DNA of 64,000 nucleotides, from contig CAYFPL010000006.1 of the NCBI GenBank assembly GCA_964344935.1, positions 314,332 to 378,331 of the forward strand, in the 5' to 3' direction. The position numbers and the translations under genes were made by a program. Positions 25,670 through 34,274 of the stretch are shown here, in pieces. Numbering within the stretch: position 1 is the stretch's first letter; every line of letters starts with the position of its first letter. The notes beneath the pieces were generated by a model. That model was given only the letters and a program-made list of their open reading frames with translations. It was not told the DNA's origin and did not search any database. The stretch comes from GCA-2731375 sp964344935. GTDB taxonomy: Bacteria > Pseudomonadota > Alphaproteobacteria > GCA-2731375.

Positions 25670-26833
25670 TCAGCCCTCGATCATGTTGCCGGCTTGGGAA
25701 GGGATGATCAATTCATCCACCCCTGGATCAGCCCCCACCGGATCGCCCCCGGCCGCGACGATGTTGACCTGCCGCAACAGGCTCTGGCGCAGCATGGCGA
25801 CACCCTTGTCGGAACTGACCAGGCGTTCCTCGGAATGATAGGTGATACGGCCCTGGCTGACCTGGCATTCATAATCGCCGGGCATGCGCTGGTGTTCCGC
25901 CTCGCTCAAATCGAACCAGCTTTTGCCGTCAAACAATGACCTCGGCGATAGTTTCCCGCCCTTGGGCACGGTTCCGGCGCAATAAATGCGGAAATGTCCC
26001 GAATCCATAGGCAGAATCCAGCCGATCAGGTTACAGGGGCCAATGCGATCAAGGGTCGGGCTGGGCACCACCCGGACGGTGGGCAAGACCACTTCTGTCT
26101 TTCTATTTATGGTACGGCCGTCGTCTAGCTTGCGGACCTGCGTGCTGCGGACCCCAAATTCGAATATCTCGTAAGTGACCTCCGGCATGACGGCCATTTC
26201 TTCCACGAACTGGGTGCCCGAGAACAGGCCGTGCAGGATTGGCACATGCAAGGGATCTATAACGTTCTCGTAATGCTGCAGCCAATTGCAGGGAATGATC
26301 ACATCGCCACCGCCACCGATGCTGCTATCGTCAGCCACCAGATCCAATTCCGGCCCAATATCCTCTAGAAGTTCGAATTGAGGCAGGGGCGGCTGCCGCT
26401 CCGGCGGGCCCAGATAAGCGAAAATCAGGCCATAGCGTTCCTCCACCGGATACCAGGGCTGGCGGAACCGATGCAAATGCCGGCCCCCGCCTGGCTCGCA
26501 GGGCTGTTCCAGGCAGTTGCCCTCATGGTCGAACAGCCAGCCGTGGTAGCAGCAGCGGATGCCGGTCTCTTCGCCGCGGCCATAATAGAGCGAGGCGCCG
26601 CGATGCACGCAGCGGGGATAGAGCAATCCCGCATTGCCGTTACCGTCCCGGAAGAGAATAAGTTCCTCGCCCAGAATTTGGATCTTCCGGGGCACCTCCG
26701 TGGCATCGCCGGCCAACCCGATGGGGTGCCAATAGCGGCGCAGAAGCTCCCCCATGGGGGTGCCCCGTTCCACCTCCGTCAATTCCGGCCGATGGGTGGG
26801 AACCGGCAGGTGATAGGCCGAGCCATCGTTCAT
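25670..26833 (-). CDS. Rieske aromatic ring-hydroxylating oxygenase, alpha subunit
   Basis: 387 residues. The Rieske cluster ligands are Cys75-x-His77 (PRCVHRG) and Cys94-x2-His97 (CCYHGW). The catalytic domain has the mononuclear iron motif with Asp193, His196 and His201 in NVIDPLHVPILHG, where the aspartate bridges electron transfer between subunits. The N-terminal RRYWHPIGLAG matches the group that includes phenoxybenzoate- and vanillate-type oxygenases. Cytosolic hydroxylase or demethylase of an unknown aromatic substrate. No reductase gene is adjacent, so electrons must come from elsewhere. Confidence 0.92.
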   Translation of the reverse strand: MNDGSAYHLPVPTHRPELTEVERGTPMGELLRRYWHPIGLAGDATEVPRKIQILGEELILFRDGNGNAGLLYPRCVHRGASLYYGRGEETGIRCCYHGWLFDHEGNCLEQPCEPGGGRHLHRFRQPWYPVEERYGLIFAYLGPPERQPPLPQFELLEDIGPELDLVADDSSIGGGGDVIIPCNWLQHYENVIDPLHVPILHGLFSGTQFVEEMAVMPEVTYEIFEFGVRSTQVRKLDDGRTINRKTEVVLPTVRVVPSPTLDRIGPCNLIGWILPMDSGHFRIYCAGTVPKGGKLSPRSLFDGKSWFDLSEAEHQRMPGDYECQVSQGRITYHSEERLVSSDKGVAMLRQSLLRQVNIVAAGGDPVGADPGVDELIIPSQAGNMIEG

Positions 26834-27165
26834 GTCTTGATATTCCAGCTAGTATGCGCCGAATTAATTTATCGCCGAATTTTCGAAGCTCAGTATACCA
26901 GGAAACGCCAAATCCGGCCGGCTACCGACGTTAGGTTCAATGACATCGAATATTCGGGGTTGGACCTCATTCAGCATAGGTCATTTGTGCGTTTGTCGTG
27001 TTGGTCGTGAATGTCCGAGGCCGGGAGGTAGCGGACATCGCTTCAAATGAGGACCAGGCTCGAAGAATGCCAGAAGCGGAAACTTAGGACGCTTCGTTGT
27101 GCCCCGTAGCCGGTGTCCCTAAGATAGGCACACTGACCAGTTGCATTAGTTGGGGTAGCAAGATA
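26834..27165. other. Intergenic region with palindromic element before the CHAT gene
   Basis: 332 bases without a credible gene. It contains a perfect 7-base inverted repeat, ATGTCCG at 27011-27017 and CGGACAT at 27032-27038, able to form a stem with a 14-base loop. AGCGGACAT (27030-27038) recurs in inverse orientation as ATGTCCGCT at 30352-30360, just beyond the CHAT gene. The first 50 bases are AT-rich and may hold the Rieske gene promoter. Confidence 0.45.
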
Positions 27166-30100
27166 ATGCGACATTCCTTTCTTATGTTCTTTGCAAGTTT
27201 GGTCCTGGCGAGTTGTCAGTCGGACCAAAGGCCCGCCGTATCTATCGATCAAGCCAAACAGATTACCGCCACATTCGAAGGCCCAAAGTTTGTTTCGCCG
27301 CCGCGCGATGTTCAGGACATCACGGCCGTCCTGAATGAAACCAGTAAGAGAGATCAGATAAAACTCGCAGAGCTTGTTGCGGTGGTTGAATCAGCACCCC
27401 CATCAGACCCAGGCAAACTGACCGAGTTCTACCTGAAGCGTGCTTTTGCTGCTGCTGCCCTTGGACGAACTCCAGACGAACTACGTGATCTTGACTCAGC
27501 TGTCGAGCACATGTCGCTCAGCAAGAGCGTTGGCGAAGATACGGTGTATCTCTTGCGCGGAGTGGCCAACGTCCATCGCGGCGTTTACTCCAAGGGAGTT
27601 GGGGATCTTGGAAAGTCGTTTGAACTTGTTGAACTTGAAGCCCGTAGGGCTTTTCGGCACACCCATCTGGCTCGAGCCTACAGCTCGCTTAAGCATGTTG
27701 AGGAAGCCCGTAAATATCTGGAGGGAGCAAAACGGCTTAAAAAAGCCATTTCTCCGAAGTGGACGGGCATGTTCAATGCCTTCCTTGCCTATACAGAGGC
27801 GGAACTCGCGAGTGCAGAAGGCCGTTTATCTGATGCCGAGTCGCTGACGCGGAGAGCCGTCGACGGTCTCTCCCGATTCAACGAATGGCCCAAACTTCCC
27901 TTTGTCGCTGATCCCGGCGGCGCTGCTCGGCGTCATCAACAGGCTGTCGCGCTTTTGGCAGATGTCCTCCGCCGGCAAGGGCGTGTAGTAGAAGCAGAGA
28001 TAGAGGCTCGCAAGGCAGTACGTCTGTCGTTGGAGAGCGATGGCCGATACTCACCCCAAACGGCCATTGTCCTGCAATCCCTGACGCAAGCCGTGTTTGA
28101 TCAGGGGCGCTATCAGGAAGCGACAATCCTTGCGGATGCGGGGATAGGCATCCTTCGAGGTGCGGGCTCAACCCCCGACGCTTTGACCGTGGCAAAGTCC
28201 TACAGCCAACGAGCCGACGCGGTAGCCGCACAGGGATTGTGGGGGGAGGCGGCCCTGCAATACGAAGAGATCCGGCTGGCTATGTCGCAAGACCAACAGG
28301 CCTTCCAAGCCGTGCTGGCTGGAAATCTTGGGTGGGCGCTGACCCATGTAAGAACCGGCAACCTCGATGCGGCATTTGAGGTTGTAACGCCTCTATTGGA
28401 ACGAAACCGCCGCATCCTAGGAGATGCACACTATGACACCGCGGAAGTCAGAGGTTTTCTCGGTGCGATCCACGCAAAGGCCGGTCGCTGGTCGGAAGCC
28501 TTGTCCGAGTTTCGAGACGCGCTTCCAGTGCTGCTGGAAACTCCTTCAGCAAGTGCGGCCGAAACGGGACTTTCCAACACGCCGAAAGAACAACGGCTGA
28601 TCTTCATTCTCGAGGCGTATCTGCATCTTCTTGATTTGGCCAAAGCGAAGGCTCCGGAGCTGCTGGACGGTGTCGATCCGGTCGCCGAGAGTTTCATGGT
28701 TGCAAGTCGGCTGCGTGGCCGCTCGGTACAACGAGCCCTATCGGCGACGGCTGCTCGGTCTGCAATTTCTGACCCTGAACTTGCCGAATTGGCACGGCAG
28801 GAGCAGGACAGCAACTGGCAGATAGCTGGACTCACTGCAACGATTGCGGAGCTCGCCGCAAAAGCAGAACTTGGGGTAGATGAAGTAAAGTTCTACAAGG
28901 ACAAGATCGATCAACTACGCACCGCAAGGGAGGTTCTCCTCGCGGAAATCGCAAAACGGTTTCCAGAGTATGCGGAACTGACCAACCCCAGCCTCACCTC
29001 CATAGCTGCAATTCGGGAATTGCTGCAAACAGACGAGTCGCTGTTGGCCACCTACGTGGGCGAGGAGCGCAGTTATGTGTGGGCAATCCCCAAGGCCGGT
29101 AGTGTCGAGTTTGCCGTTGTCGACATTGATCGATCTGAGATGGCTAACATTGTTCAGAGCTTGCGGAAGGCCCTCGATCCCAAGGAAGTATCGACGTTAG
29201 CCGACATCCCAGAGTTCGATGTGGAGCTCGCACATCGTCTCTACGCGAGGCTGTTGGAACCTGTCGCGAAAGGCTGGTCCGATGCGTCGTCAATCCTCGC
29301 AGTAAAGGATGGCCCTCTCGGTTACCTGCCCTTGTCTTTGTTGCCAGCAACCCCCCCGAAATCGAATGGCGAGCAGAAATTGCTCTTTGCCAAATACCGA
29401 GATGTCAATTGGCTTGCACGTAGCCACGGCGTGACGGTTCTTCCATCCGTTGAGTCACTGAAGGCGCTTCGAAGTTCCCCGCGAACTTCGAAGGACAGGA
29501 AGCTGTACGCAGGCTTCGGCGATCCCTGGTTCAATGAGAAACAGGCGCGAAAGGCGGAGACGACCAAGAGTCAAGGAGCCAAGACTCAGGTCGCGGCTCG
29601 CGGTGTTTCGGTGCGCGGCGCGCCAGTCCGGCTGCGGGCCGCACCTCAAACTGAATCGATTTCCAATGCTGATCTGGCGCGTTTACCTCGTTTGCCGGAT
29701 ACGGCTGATGAGGTTCGCGACATCGCGCGTGCGTTGGGTGCTGATATCCTATCCGACGTCTTCACAGGTTCGGACGCAAGTGAGGCCCGGATTCGTTCAA
29801 TGGACCTATCGGATAGGCGAATAATCGCTTTCGCGACACATGGACTAATTCCTGGCGACCTCGATGGTCTCACACAGCCCGCACTGGCACTGTCCTCCCC
29901 AAAATTGGCTGGTGGCGGCGGCGACGGGCTTTTGACTATGGAGGAAATCCTGAGCCTGGATCTCAATGCGGATTGGGTCGTTCTCTCGGCATGCAATACA
30001 GGCACTGGAGAAGGTGTTGGAGCGGAGGCTGTGTCTGGGTTGGGACGCGCCTTCTTTTATGCCGGAACCCGAGCGCTGTTGGTCACTAACTGGCCGGTTG

Positions 30101-30324
30101 AAACGACATCTGCTCGAAACCTGACCACGACCCTGTTCCGTTTTCAGGCAAGTTCTCCAGATGTGACCAGAGCTGAAGCCTTGAGAAGGACGCTGCTAGA
30201 ACTCATTGATGGTCCGGGTTTCGTGGATGGTACCGGAAGGTCCGTTTTCAGCTACGCGCACCCTATCTTTTGGGCACCGTTCTCCATAGTAGGAGATGGC
30301 GGCGGCGCCAAGCCCGCGTCCTGA
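27166..30324 (+). CDS. TPR-CHAT lipoprotein (putative caspase-like protease)
   Basis: 1052 residues from the ATG at 27166. The first 17 residues are a lipoprotein signal with lipobox LASC (Cys17) followed by Gln, so outer-membrane sorting is expected. Residues about 60-480 are helical repeats of TPR type (for example LYLKRAFAAAALGRTPDEL-like units). The C-terminal third is a CHAT domain: His892 in IIAFATHGLIPG and Cys943 in VVLSACNTGTGEG form the catalytic dyad of the caspase-like fold, followed by GLGRAFFYAGTRALLVTNWPV. CHAT-TPR proteins cleave proteins or act in defence-type and stress responses elsewhere; the substrate here is unknown. Codon use looks less GC-biased than the neighbours, suggesting acquisition. 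Confidence 0.9.
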   Translation: MRHSFLMFFASLVLASCQSDQRPAVSIDQAKQITATFEGPKFVSPPRDVQDITAVLNETSKRDQIKLAELVAVVESAPPSDPGKLTEFYLKRAFAAAALGRTPDELRDLDSAVEHMSLSKSVGEDTVYLLRGVANVHRGVYSKGVGDLGKSFELVELEARRAFRHTHLARAYSSLKHVEEARKYLEGAKRLKKAISPKWTGMFNAFLAYTEAELASAEGRLSDAESLTRRAVDGLSRFNEWPKLPFVADPGGAARRHQQAVALLADVLRRQGRVVEAEIEARKAVRLSLESDGRYSPQTAIVLQSLTQAVFDQGRYQEATILADAGIGILRGAGSTPDALTVAKSYSQRADAVAAQGLWGEAALQYEEIRLAMSQDQQAFQAVLAGNLGWALTHVRTGNLDAAFEVVTPLLERNRRILGDAHYDTAEVRGFLGAIHAKAGRWSEALSEFRDALPVLLETPSASAAETGLSNTPKEQRLIFILEAYLHLLDLAKAKAPELLDGVDPVAESFMVASRLRGRSVQRALSATAARSAISDPELAELARQEQDSNWQIAGLTATIAELAAKAELGVDEVKFYKDKIDQLRTAREVLLAEIAKRFPEYAELTNPSLTSIAAIRELLQTDESLLATYVGEERSYVWAIPKAGSVEFAVVDIDRSEMANIVQSLRKALDPKEVSTLADIPEFDVELAHRLYARLLEPVAKGWSDASSILAVKDGPLGYLPLSLLPATPPKSNGEQKLLFAKYRDVNWLARSHGVTVLPSVESLKALRSSPRTSKDRKLYAGFGDPWFNEKQARKAETTKSQGAKTQVAARGVSVRGAPVRLRAAPQTESISNADLARLPRLPDTADEVRDIARALGADILSDVFTGSDASEARIRSMDLSDRRIIAFATHGLIPGDLDGLTQPALALSSPKLAGGGGDGLLTMEEILSLDLNADWVVLSACNTGTGEGVGAEAVSGLGRAFFYAGTRALLVTNWPVETTSARNLTTTLFRFQASSPDVTRAEALRRTLLELIDGPGFVDGTGRSVFSYAHPIFWAPFSIVGDGGGAKPAS

Positions 30325-30434
30325 CAACCATCTCGCGGCAACTAGTGTCCAATGTCCGCTAAGGATCAGATTGGTTCCGTTTGTTTCTTCTAATGGAACA
30401 TCTGAATTTGAAGGAACATTCGACATCGGCTGAT

Positions 30435-30472
30435 ACGACAATACTGCCAGTTTTGTTTTTCTGTATTGTCGT
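30435..30472. promoter_or_regulatory. Long inverted repeat before the GMC oxidoreductase gene
   Basis: A perfect 10-base inverted repeat, ACGACAATAC at 30435-30444 and GTATTGTCGT at 30463-30472, with an 18-base T-rich loop. It lies 110 bases after the CHAT stop and 48 bases before the GMC start. It may be a terminator for the CHAT gene or a regulator site for the GMC gene; the absence of a T-tract after the right arm favours the second. Confidence 0.45.
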
Positions 30473-30520
30473 GATTCAGGGTCCAGGAATGGACGCAAAA
30501 GGTCCAGAAGGGTACACGAC

Positions 30521-32122
30521 ATGAACGCCGCTATTGAATACGATTACATCATCGTTGGCGCCGGGTCCGCGGGCGCCGCGTTGGCCTATCGATTGAGCGA
30601 GAATGCATCCAACAAGGTGCTGTTGCTGGAGGCCGGTAAGGCCTCCCACCCTTATTCCCGCCTGCCCGTCAGTTTCGGCCTATTGATCGACAATCCCGGC
30701 GCCAATTGGCGGTTCTTCTCCGAGCCGGAGGAAGGCACCGCCAACCGCGCCATTCCCGTGCCACGGGGCAAGCTGCTGGGCGGTTCCTCCTCGATCAACG
30801 GTTTGGTCTATGTGCGCGGGCAGACCCTGGATTACGACACCTGGGCGCAATTGGGCTGCAGGGGCTGGAGTTGGTCGGACGTGGAACCGTTGTTCCTGCG
30901 TATGGAGAACTATGAAAAAGGCGGCGACGGCGTGCGCGGCAGTGGCGGGCCCCTAAGCGTTACGGAAGTCCCCGACCAGAACCCCCTCTACGACGCCCTG
31001 TTCCAAGCCGCCGAAACTGTCGGTTACCGGCGAAACGATGACTATAACGGCCCCGACCAAGAGGGCATCGTCAAGACCCAGGCCACCATTTGGGGCGGGC
31101 GACGGATGAGTACCGCCCACTGCTACCTGCGCCCCGCCATGCAGCGCCCGAACCTGCGCGTGGAAACAGAGGCGTTGACCCTGGGCTTGATGCTGAACGG
31201 AAAGCGCTGCACCGGCGTGCGCTATTCACAGAACGGCAGCTTGACGGAAGCAAGGGCGAGCCGGGAGGTGATCCTCTGCGCGGGCGCCATCGGCTCGCCA
31301 CAAATACTGGAACTTTCCGGTATCGGCAGACCGGACCTTTTGCGCGAGCATGGCATCGAGGTGCGTCATGAACTGGGGGCAGTGGGCGAGAATTTCCGCG
31401 ATCACATCAATGCGCGGATACAGTGGAAAATCACGGCACCGGGGGTGTCGTTCAACGAGAAGGCGCAGGGTTTAGGCCTGATTGGCCAAGTCATGAAATA
31501 CCTGACCACCGGTGGCGGCTTTCTCAGCCTGCCCTCGGCGCCTTTGTTGGCGTTCTTGAAGACACGACCGGAGCTGGCCAGCCCGGATGTGCAAATGCAC
31601 CTGGTGCCTTACGCCGTAAAAGACCCGAAACGGCGAAAACTGCACCCCTTCCCTGGCATGACCGTGGCCTGCTACCAACTGCGGCCTGAAAGCCTGGGTT
31701 CAATTCACATCCGCTCCGCCGATCCGAGAGCACAGCCGGCGATCCGTTTTAATTTCCTTGGCGATCCAGTGGATCGGCAAACCATGGTCGAGGGTTTCAA
31801 GATGATGCGCCGCATCGTACAGGCCGCGCCCATGGACGCATTTCGGGGGGAAGAATACTCCCCCGGGCCGGATGTAGACGGGGATGAAGCCATCGAACAG
31901 TGGATCCGGGAAAATTCCGAAACCGCCTACCATCCCATCGGCACCTGCCGCATGGGGCCGGGCCCCAACGCGGTGGTGGACGAGACTTTGAGGGTTCATG
32001 GTCTGGATGGGTTGCGCATCGCTGATGCCTCGATCTTCCCCACCATGCCATCCGGCAACACCAACGCGCCCAGCATCATGGTAGGCGAGAAATGCGCAGA
32101 CCTGATCATGGCGGCGGCATAG
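30521..32122 (+). CDS. GMC family oxidoreductase (choline dehydrogenase-like)
   Basis: 533 residues. The FAD dinucleotide fold is YDYIIVGAGSAGAALAYRL; the GMC signatures are GKLLGGSSSINGLVYVRG and GAIGSPQILELSGIG. The C-terminal HPIGTCRMG holds the first active-site histidine, and SGNTNAPSIMVGEK holds the Asn/His position, read here as asparagine. It oxidises an alcohol with FAD; the substrate is unknown. AGAAGGG lies 9 bases before the ATG. Codon use returns to the GC-rich style of the window, unlike the CHAT gene before it. Confidence 0.93.
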   Translation: MNAAIEYDYIIVGAGSAGAALAYRLSENASNKVLLLEAGKASHPYSRLPVSFGLLIDNPGANWRFFSEPEEGTANRAIPVPRGKLLGGSSSINGLVYVRGQTLDYDTWAQLGCRGWSWSDVEPLFLRMENYEKGGDGVRGSGGPLSVTEVPDQNPLYDALFQAAETVGYRRNDDYNGPDQEGIVKTQATIWGGRRMSTAHCYLRPAMQRPNLRVETEALTLGLMLNGKRCTGVRYSQNGSLTEARASREVILCAGAIGSPQILELSGIGRPDLLREHGIEVRHELGAVGENFRDHINARIQWKITAPGVSFNEKAQGLGLIGQVMKYLTTGGGFLSLPSAPLLAFLKTRPELASPDVQMHLVPYAVKDPKRRKLHPFPGMTVACYQLRPESLGSIHIRSADPRAQPAIRFNFLGDPVDRQTMVEGFKMMRRIVQAAPMDAFRGEEYSPGPDVDGDEAIEQWIRENSETAYHPIGTCRMGPGPNAVVDETLRVHGLDGLRIADASIFPTMPSGNTNAPSIMVGEKCADLIMAAA

Positions 32123-32182
32123 GCGATCCACTGCTTAAGGGCTGGGCGTCACACTTCCGCCCCATGGGGACCGAATTGAGCT

Positions 32183-32204
32183 CAAGGCCCAACTAACGGC
32201 CTTG
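32183..32204 (+). terminator. Possible weak terminator after the GMC gene
   Basis: CAAGGCC and GGCCTTG form a perfect 7-base stem with an 8-base loop, 60 bases after the GMC stop. There is no T-tract. Its right arm overlaps the FNR-like box, so it may not be a terminator at all. Confidence 0.3.
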
Positions 32205-32243
32205 ATCCATCTCAAAGCCAAGATCACCGATCCGGAATATGTT
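32202..32243 (+). promoter_or_regulatory. FNR-like box and promoter for the small Cys-rich gene
   Basis: TTGAT-CCAT-CTCAA at 32202-32215 matches the FNR/anaerobox consensus TTGAT-N4-ATCAA in 9 of 10 positions. TATGTT at 32238-32243 is a fair -10 element. With a start near 32250 the box is centred at about -41.5, the class II activator position. The nearby FNR-type gene (33335-34090) is the natural candidate regulator. Confidence 0.5.
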
Positions 32244-32257
32244 CCAGTTATGTAAAA

Positions 32258-32290
32258 GCACGGATTCCCCATTCGATAGGGGGGCCGTGC
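32258..32290 (+). promoter_or_regulatory. Hairpin in the leader of the small Cys-rich gene
   Basis: GCACGG (32258-32263) pairs with CCGTGC (32285-32290), and CCCC (32267-32270) with GGGG inside it. The hairpin would lie at the 5' end of the transcript predicted from the FNR-like promoter, 26 bases before the ATG, and could stabilise or control the message. Confidence 0.4.
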
Positions 32291-32316
32291 GTCGTTGCGG
32301 AAATAGGAGACACGCC

Positions 32317-32538
32317 ATGCCCGGACAACTAAGAGATACAGGGATCGGCGAAGCCATCGGCACCGAGGCTGTCGAGATGGTGCATTGCCGCCGGAGATCT
32401 ACGGCCGTACCCGTCACCTTCATGACGTCCCGTGGACTTTTTGGCATGCACACGGAAGTCAAACATTGTCCATTGCGCGAACAATGCGAGTGCGACCTGT
32501 CCTGTCTATCGGCCGAAGGCGGCCGGGCGTTCGTCTGA
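32317..32538 (+). CDS. Small Cys/His-rich hypothetical protein
   Basis: 73 residues from the ATG at 32317, preceded by TAGGAGA. Cysteines are Cys24, Cys51, Cys57, Cys59 and Cys63, with His23, His45 and His50; the block HCPLREQCECDLSC looks like a metal or redox site. There is no signal peptide or membrane segment, so it should be cytosolic. I do not recognise the family. The FNR-like promoter and the position near an FNR-type regulator suggest a role under low oxygen, which is inference. Confidence 0.6.
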   Translation: MPGQLRDTGIGEAIGTEAVEMVHCRRRSTAVPVTFMTSRGLFGMHTEVKHCPLREQCECDLSCLSAEGGRAFV

Positions 32539-32545
32539 CGGACCA

Positions 32546-33319
32546 CTAACTGGGTTCGGCGGCCAGCCGTCTTTGAAACGACCACAGATAGAGGGCCAAG
32601 AATAAGGCGAAATAGAATTCCTGGGTCTCGCTGGCCCGGATATCGAGTGGATAGGGGATCGGCCAACCGAACCACTTCTCCAAGCGCTGGGGCAGGCCGA
32701 CAGCGATGGCCAAAAGGGCCGTGGGCAGTAGTTCCGGGCCGGGCCAGAGCCAATGGTCGGTGTCGCCGCTGCTGGACGGCCTTGGCCGCCGCAGCAACCA
32801 CAGAACCAGCAGATACAATACACCGCCCACCAGGATACCCATTTCCAATACCAGCCTCGGCTTCTGATCCAGCCATGAGGATGTGTTGTGCAGGTTGGTC
32901 TCGCCTTGGTCGTTCAAACCTGCCATCGCCTGAGGCGTTTGCCAGCCGAACCAATGCTGGCCCCAGGATGCTTCCTCGCCGCCGAAATAGATGCTACCGG
33001 CGATGATCACAGCCAGCCACGCACCTAGCCAACGGACGGGCAGGCGGCGCCGTCGCCGAATTGCCATAAAACCGAAGATGATGCCCGGCAGCAATACGAC
33101 CACCGTGGCCGTTTCCACCGGTCCGCGTTCGCTCTGCCATAGGGCGCGGTAGAGGGGCTCATTGACAACGCGGAACCCCAATTCAAGGGCCAAAGCGGCC
33201 AAGGGCAGCCACATCCAGGCCCAGGTTGGCAGAACAATATTGCCGGATCGCTGTTGCACCCGATGCCTATCCCTGAGTCGTCTCGAAGCCAATGCGCCGC
33301 CCAAGCGCGGCCGGGGCAA
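32546..33319 (-). CDS. Conserved hypothetical integral membrane protein
   Basis: 257 residues with about six hydrophobic helices. Between them is a conserved-looking acidic and aromatic block, GGEEASWGQHWFGWQTP followed by NDQGETNLHNTSSW, which I recognise as the core of an uncharacterised membrane protein family with an EE-SWGQ motif. The function is unknown. The first 30 residues are basic and may be over-extended; a start nearer residue 29 is possible. It is 15 bases downstream of the FNR-type regulator gene on the same strand. Confidence 0.75.
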   Translation of the reverse strand: MPRPRLGGALASRRLRDRHRVQQRSGNIVLPTWAWMWLPLAALALELGFRVVNEPLYRALWQSERGPVETATVVVLLPGIIFGFMAIRRRRRLPVRWLGAWLAVIIAGSIYFGGEEASWGQHWFGWQTPQAMAGLNDQGETNLHNTSSWLDQKPRLVLEMGILVGGVLYLLVLWLLRRPRPSSSGDTDHWLWPGPELLPTALLAIAVGLPQRLEKWFGWPIPYPLDIRASETQEFYFALFLALYLWSFQRRLAAEPS

Positions 33320-33334
33320 ACGGTGACAGCGGGA

Positions 33335-34090
33335 TCAACCCTCGGCCAGTGCCACCAAAGCCTCCATATCATCGATGCTGACCCGATTATGTTCCGGCAG
33401 GGAAATAACCTTGTCCGCCTTCAGCTTGGTGAATGTGCGGCTGACGGTCTCGATGGTCAAACCGAGGTAATCGGCGATGTCGGCCCGGCTCATCGGTAGA
33501 GCGAGGGGATCGACGGGTTGGTCGGCGGCGGCAGCCCGGTCGATCAGGCCAACCAGGAAGGAGGCGATCTTTTCCGGCGCCTTCATGCGACCCAGCAGCA
33601 ACATGTGCTCCCGCGCTTGTGTCAAGGTACTGTTGGTCATGGCCAGAAGCTTGGCATCCATCTCCGGATTCTCCTGGCCAATTCGCTTCAAGTCGGAGAC
33701 GGCGAACCGGCACAGGCTGGTTTCGATCAACGCTTCGGCATTGTCCACATAAGTGTTACCCGACGACAATCCGACAAACTCGCCCGGCAGCACGAAGCCG
33801 GTGATCTGCCGCCGGCCATCGGGCAGTAGTTTCGACAAACGCAAGGCGCCAGATAGCACGGTAAAGAATGAAGAAGCCTCGTCGCCCTCCATGAAAAGAC
33901 CGTCTTCGCTATCCAATTTCATGATCGAGTGCAGATCCTCCAGCCGCGCCAGGGCCGCATCGTCGAGCACCGAACAAAATGCCCGGGTATGAACGGCGCA
34001 ATCGTGACAATAAAGACCACCACCCGTCGCCTCAGTCCGGCGGCATGTCGGCCCCGTCATCGACCTTGCTTGCGTCTGCGTCAAATCCAT
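33335..34090 (-). CDS. FNR-type Crp family oxygen-responsive regulator
   Basis: 251 residues. N-terminal cysteines Cys28, Cys31 and Cys39 (C-x2-C-x7-C) plus Cys127 in ETSLCRFA give the four ligands of an oxygen-labile [4Fe-4S] cluster, as in FnrN-type proteins; Cys16 is extra. A cyclic-nucleotide-binding-like beta roll follows (GALRLSKLLPDGRRQITGF), then a dimer helix and a winged helix with SRADIADYLGLTIETVSR, whose E-xx-S-R recognition motif reads TTGAT half-sites. It should activate genes at low oxygen. A palindrome lies 70 bases upstream of its ATG. Confidence 0.93.
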   Translation of the reverse strand: MDLTQTQARSMTGPTCRRTEATGGGLYCHDCAVHTRAFCSVLDDAALARLEDLHSIMKLDSEDGLFMEGDEASSFFTVLSGALRLSKLLPDGRRQITGFVLPGEFVGLSSGNTYVDNAEALIETSLCRFAVSDLKRIGQENPEMDAKLLAMTNSTLTQAREHMLLLGRMKAPEKIASFLVGLIDRAAAADQPVDPLALPMSRADIADYLGLTIETVSRTFTKLKADKVISLPEHNRVSIDDMEALVALAEG

Positions 34091-34159
34091 GCTGGGTCCC
34101 CTCGATCCCCCATCGCAATTCCAACCCCCGCGTACATATGAACTGCGATGCCTAACTAT

Positions 34160-34180
34160 GATGCATCAAATTGATGCGTC
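34160..34180. promoter_or_regulatory. Palindrome upstream of the FNR-type gene
   Basis: GATGCATCAA-A-TTGATGCGTC is an inverted repeat of 10 bases with one mismatch. It contains TTGAT half-sites, but facing the opposite way to an FNR box and without the 4-base spacer, so another regulator or a variant autoregulatory site is possible. Confidence 0.4.
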
Positions 34181-34274
34181 ATCTTTATGTTGTTTTAGTT
34201 AAGCATATTTTTAAGCCACGGTGTAGCGCCCGTGCCGCGCCAAAACGACGCAGCGTTCATCGACCCTTTCAGGC

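Noticed and set aside
30196..30522. Minus-strand 108-codon frame over the CHAT 3' end and the GMC leader
   Set aside because: No ribosome site, overlaps the CHAT coding end and the inverted repeat.
32193..32954. Minus-strand 253-codon frame
   Set aside because: It runs antisense through the Cys-rich ORF and in another frame through the membrane protein gene; low-complexity shadow.
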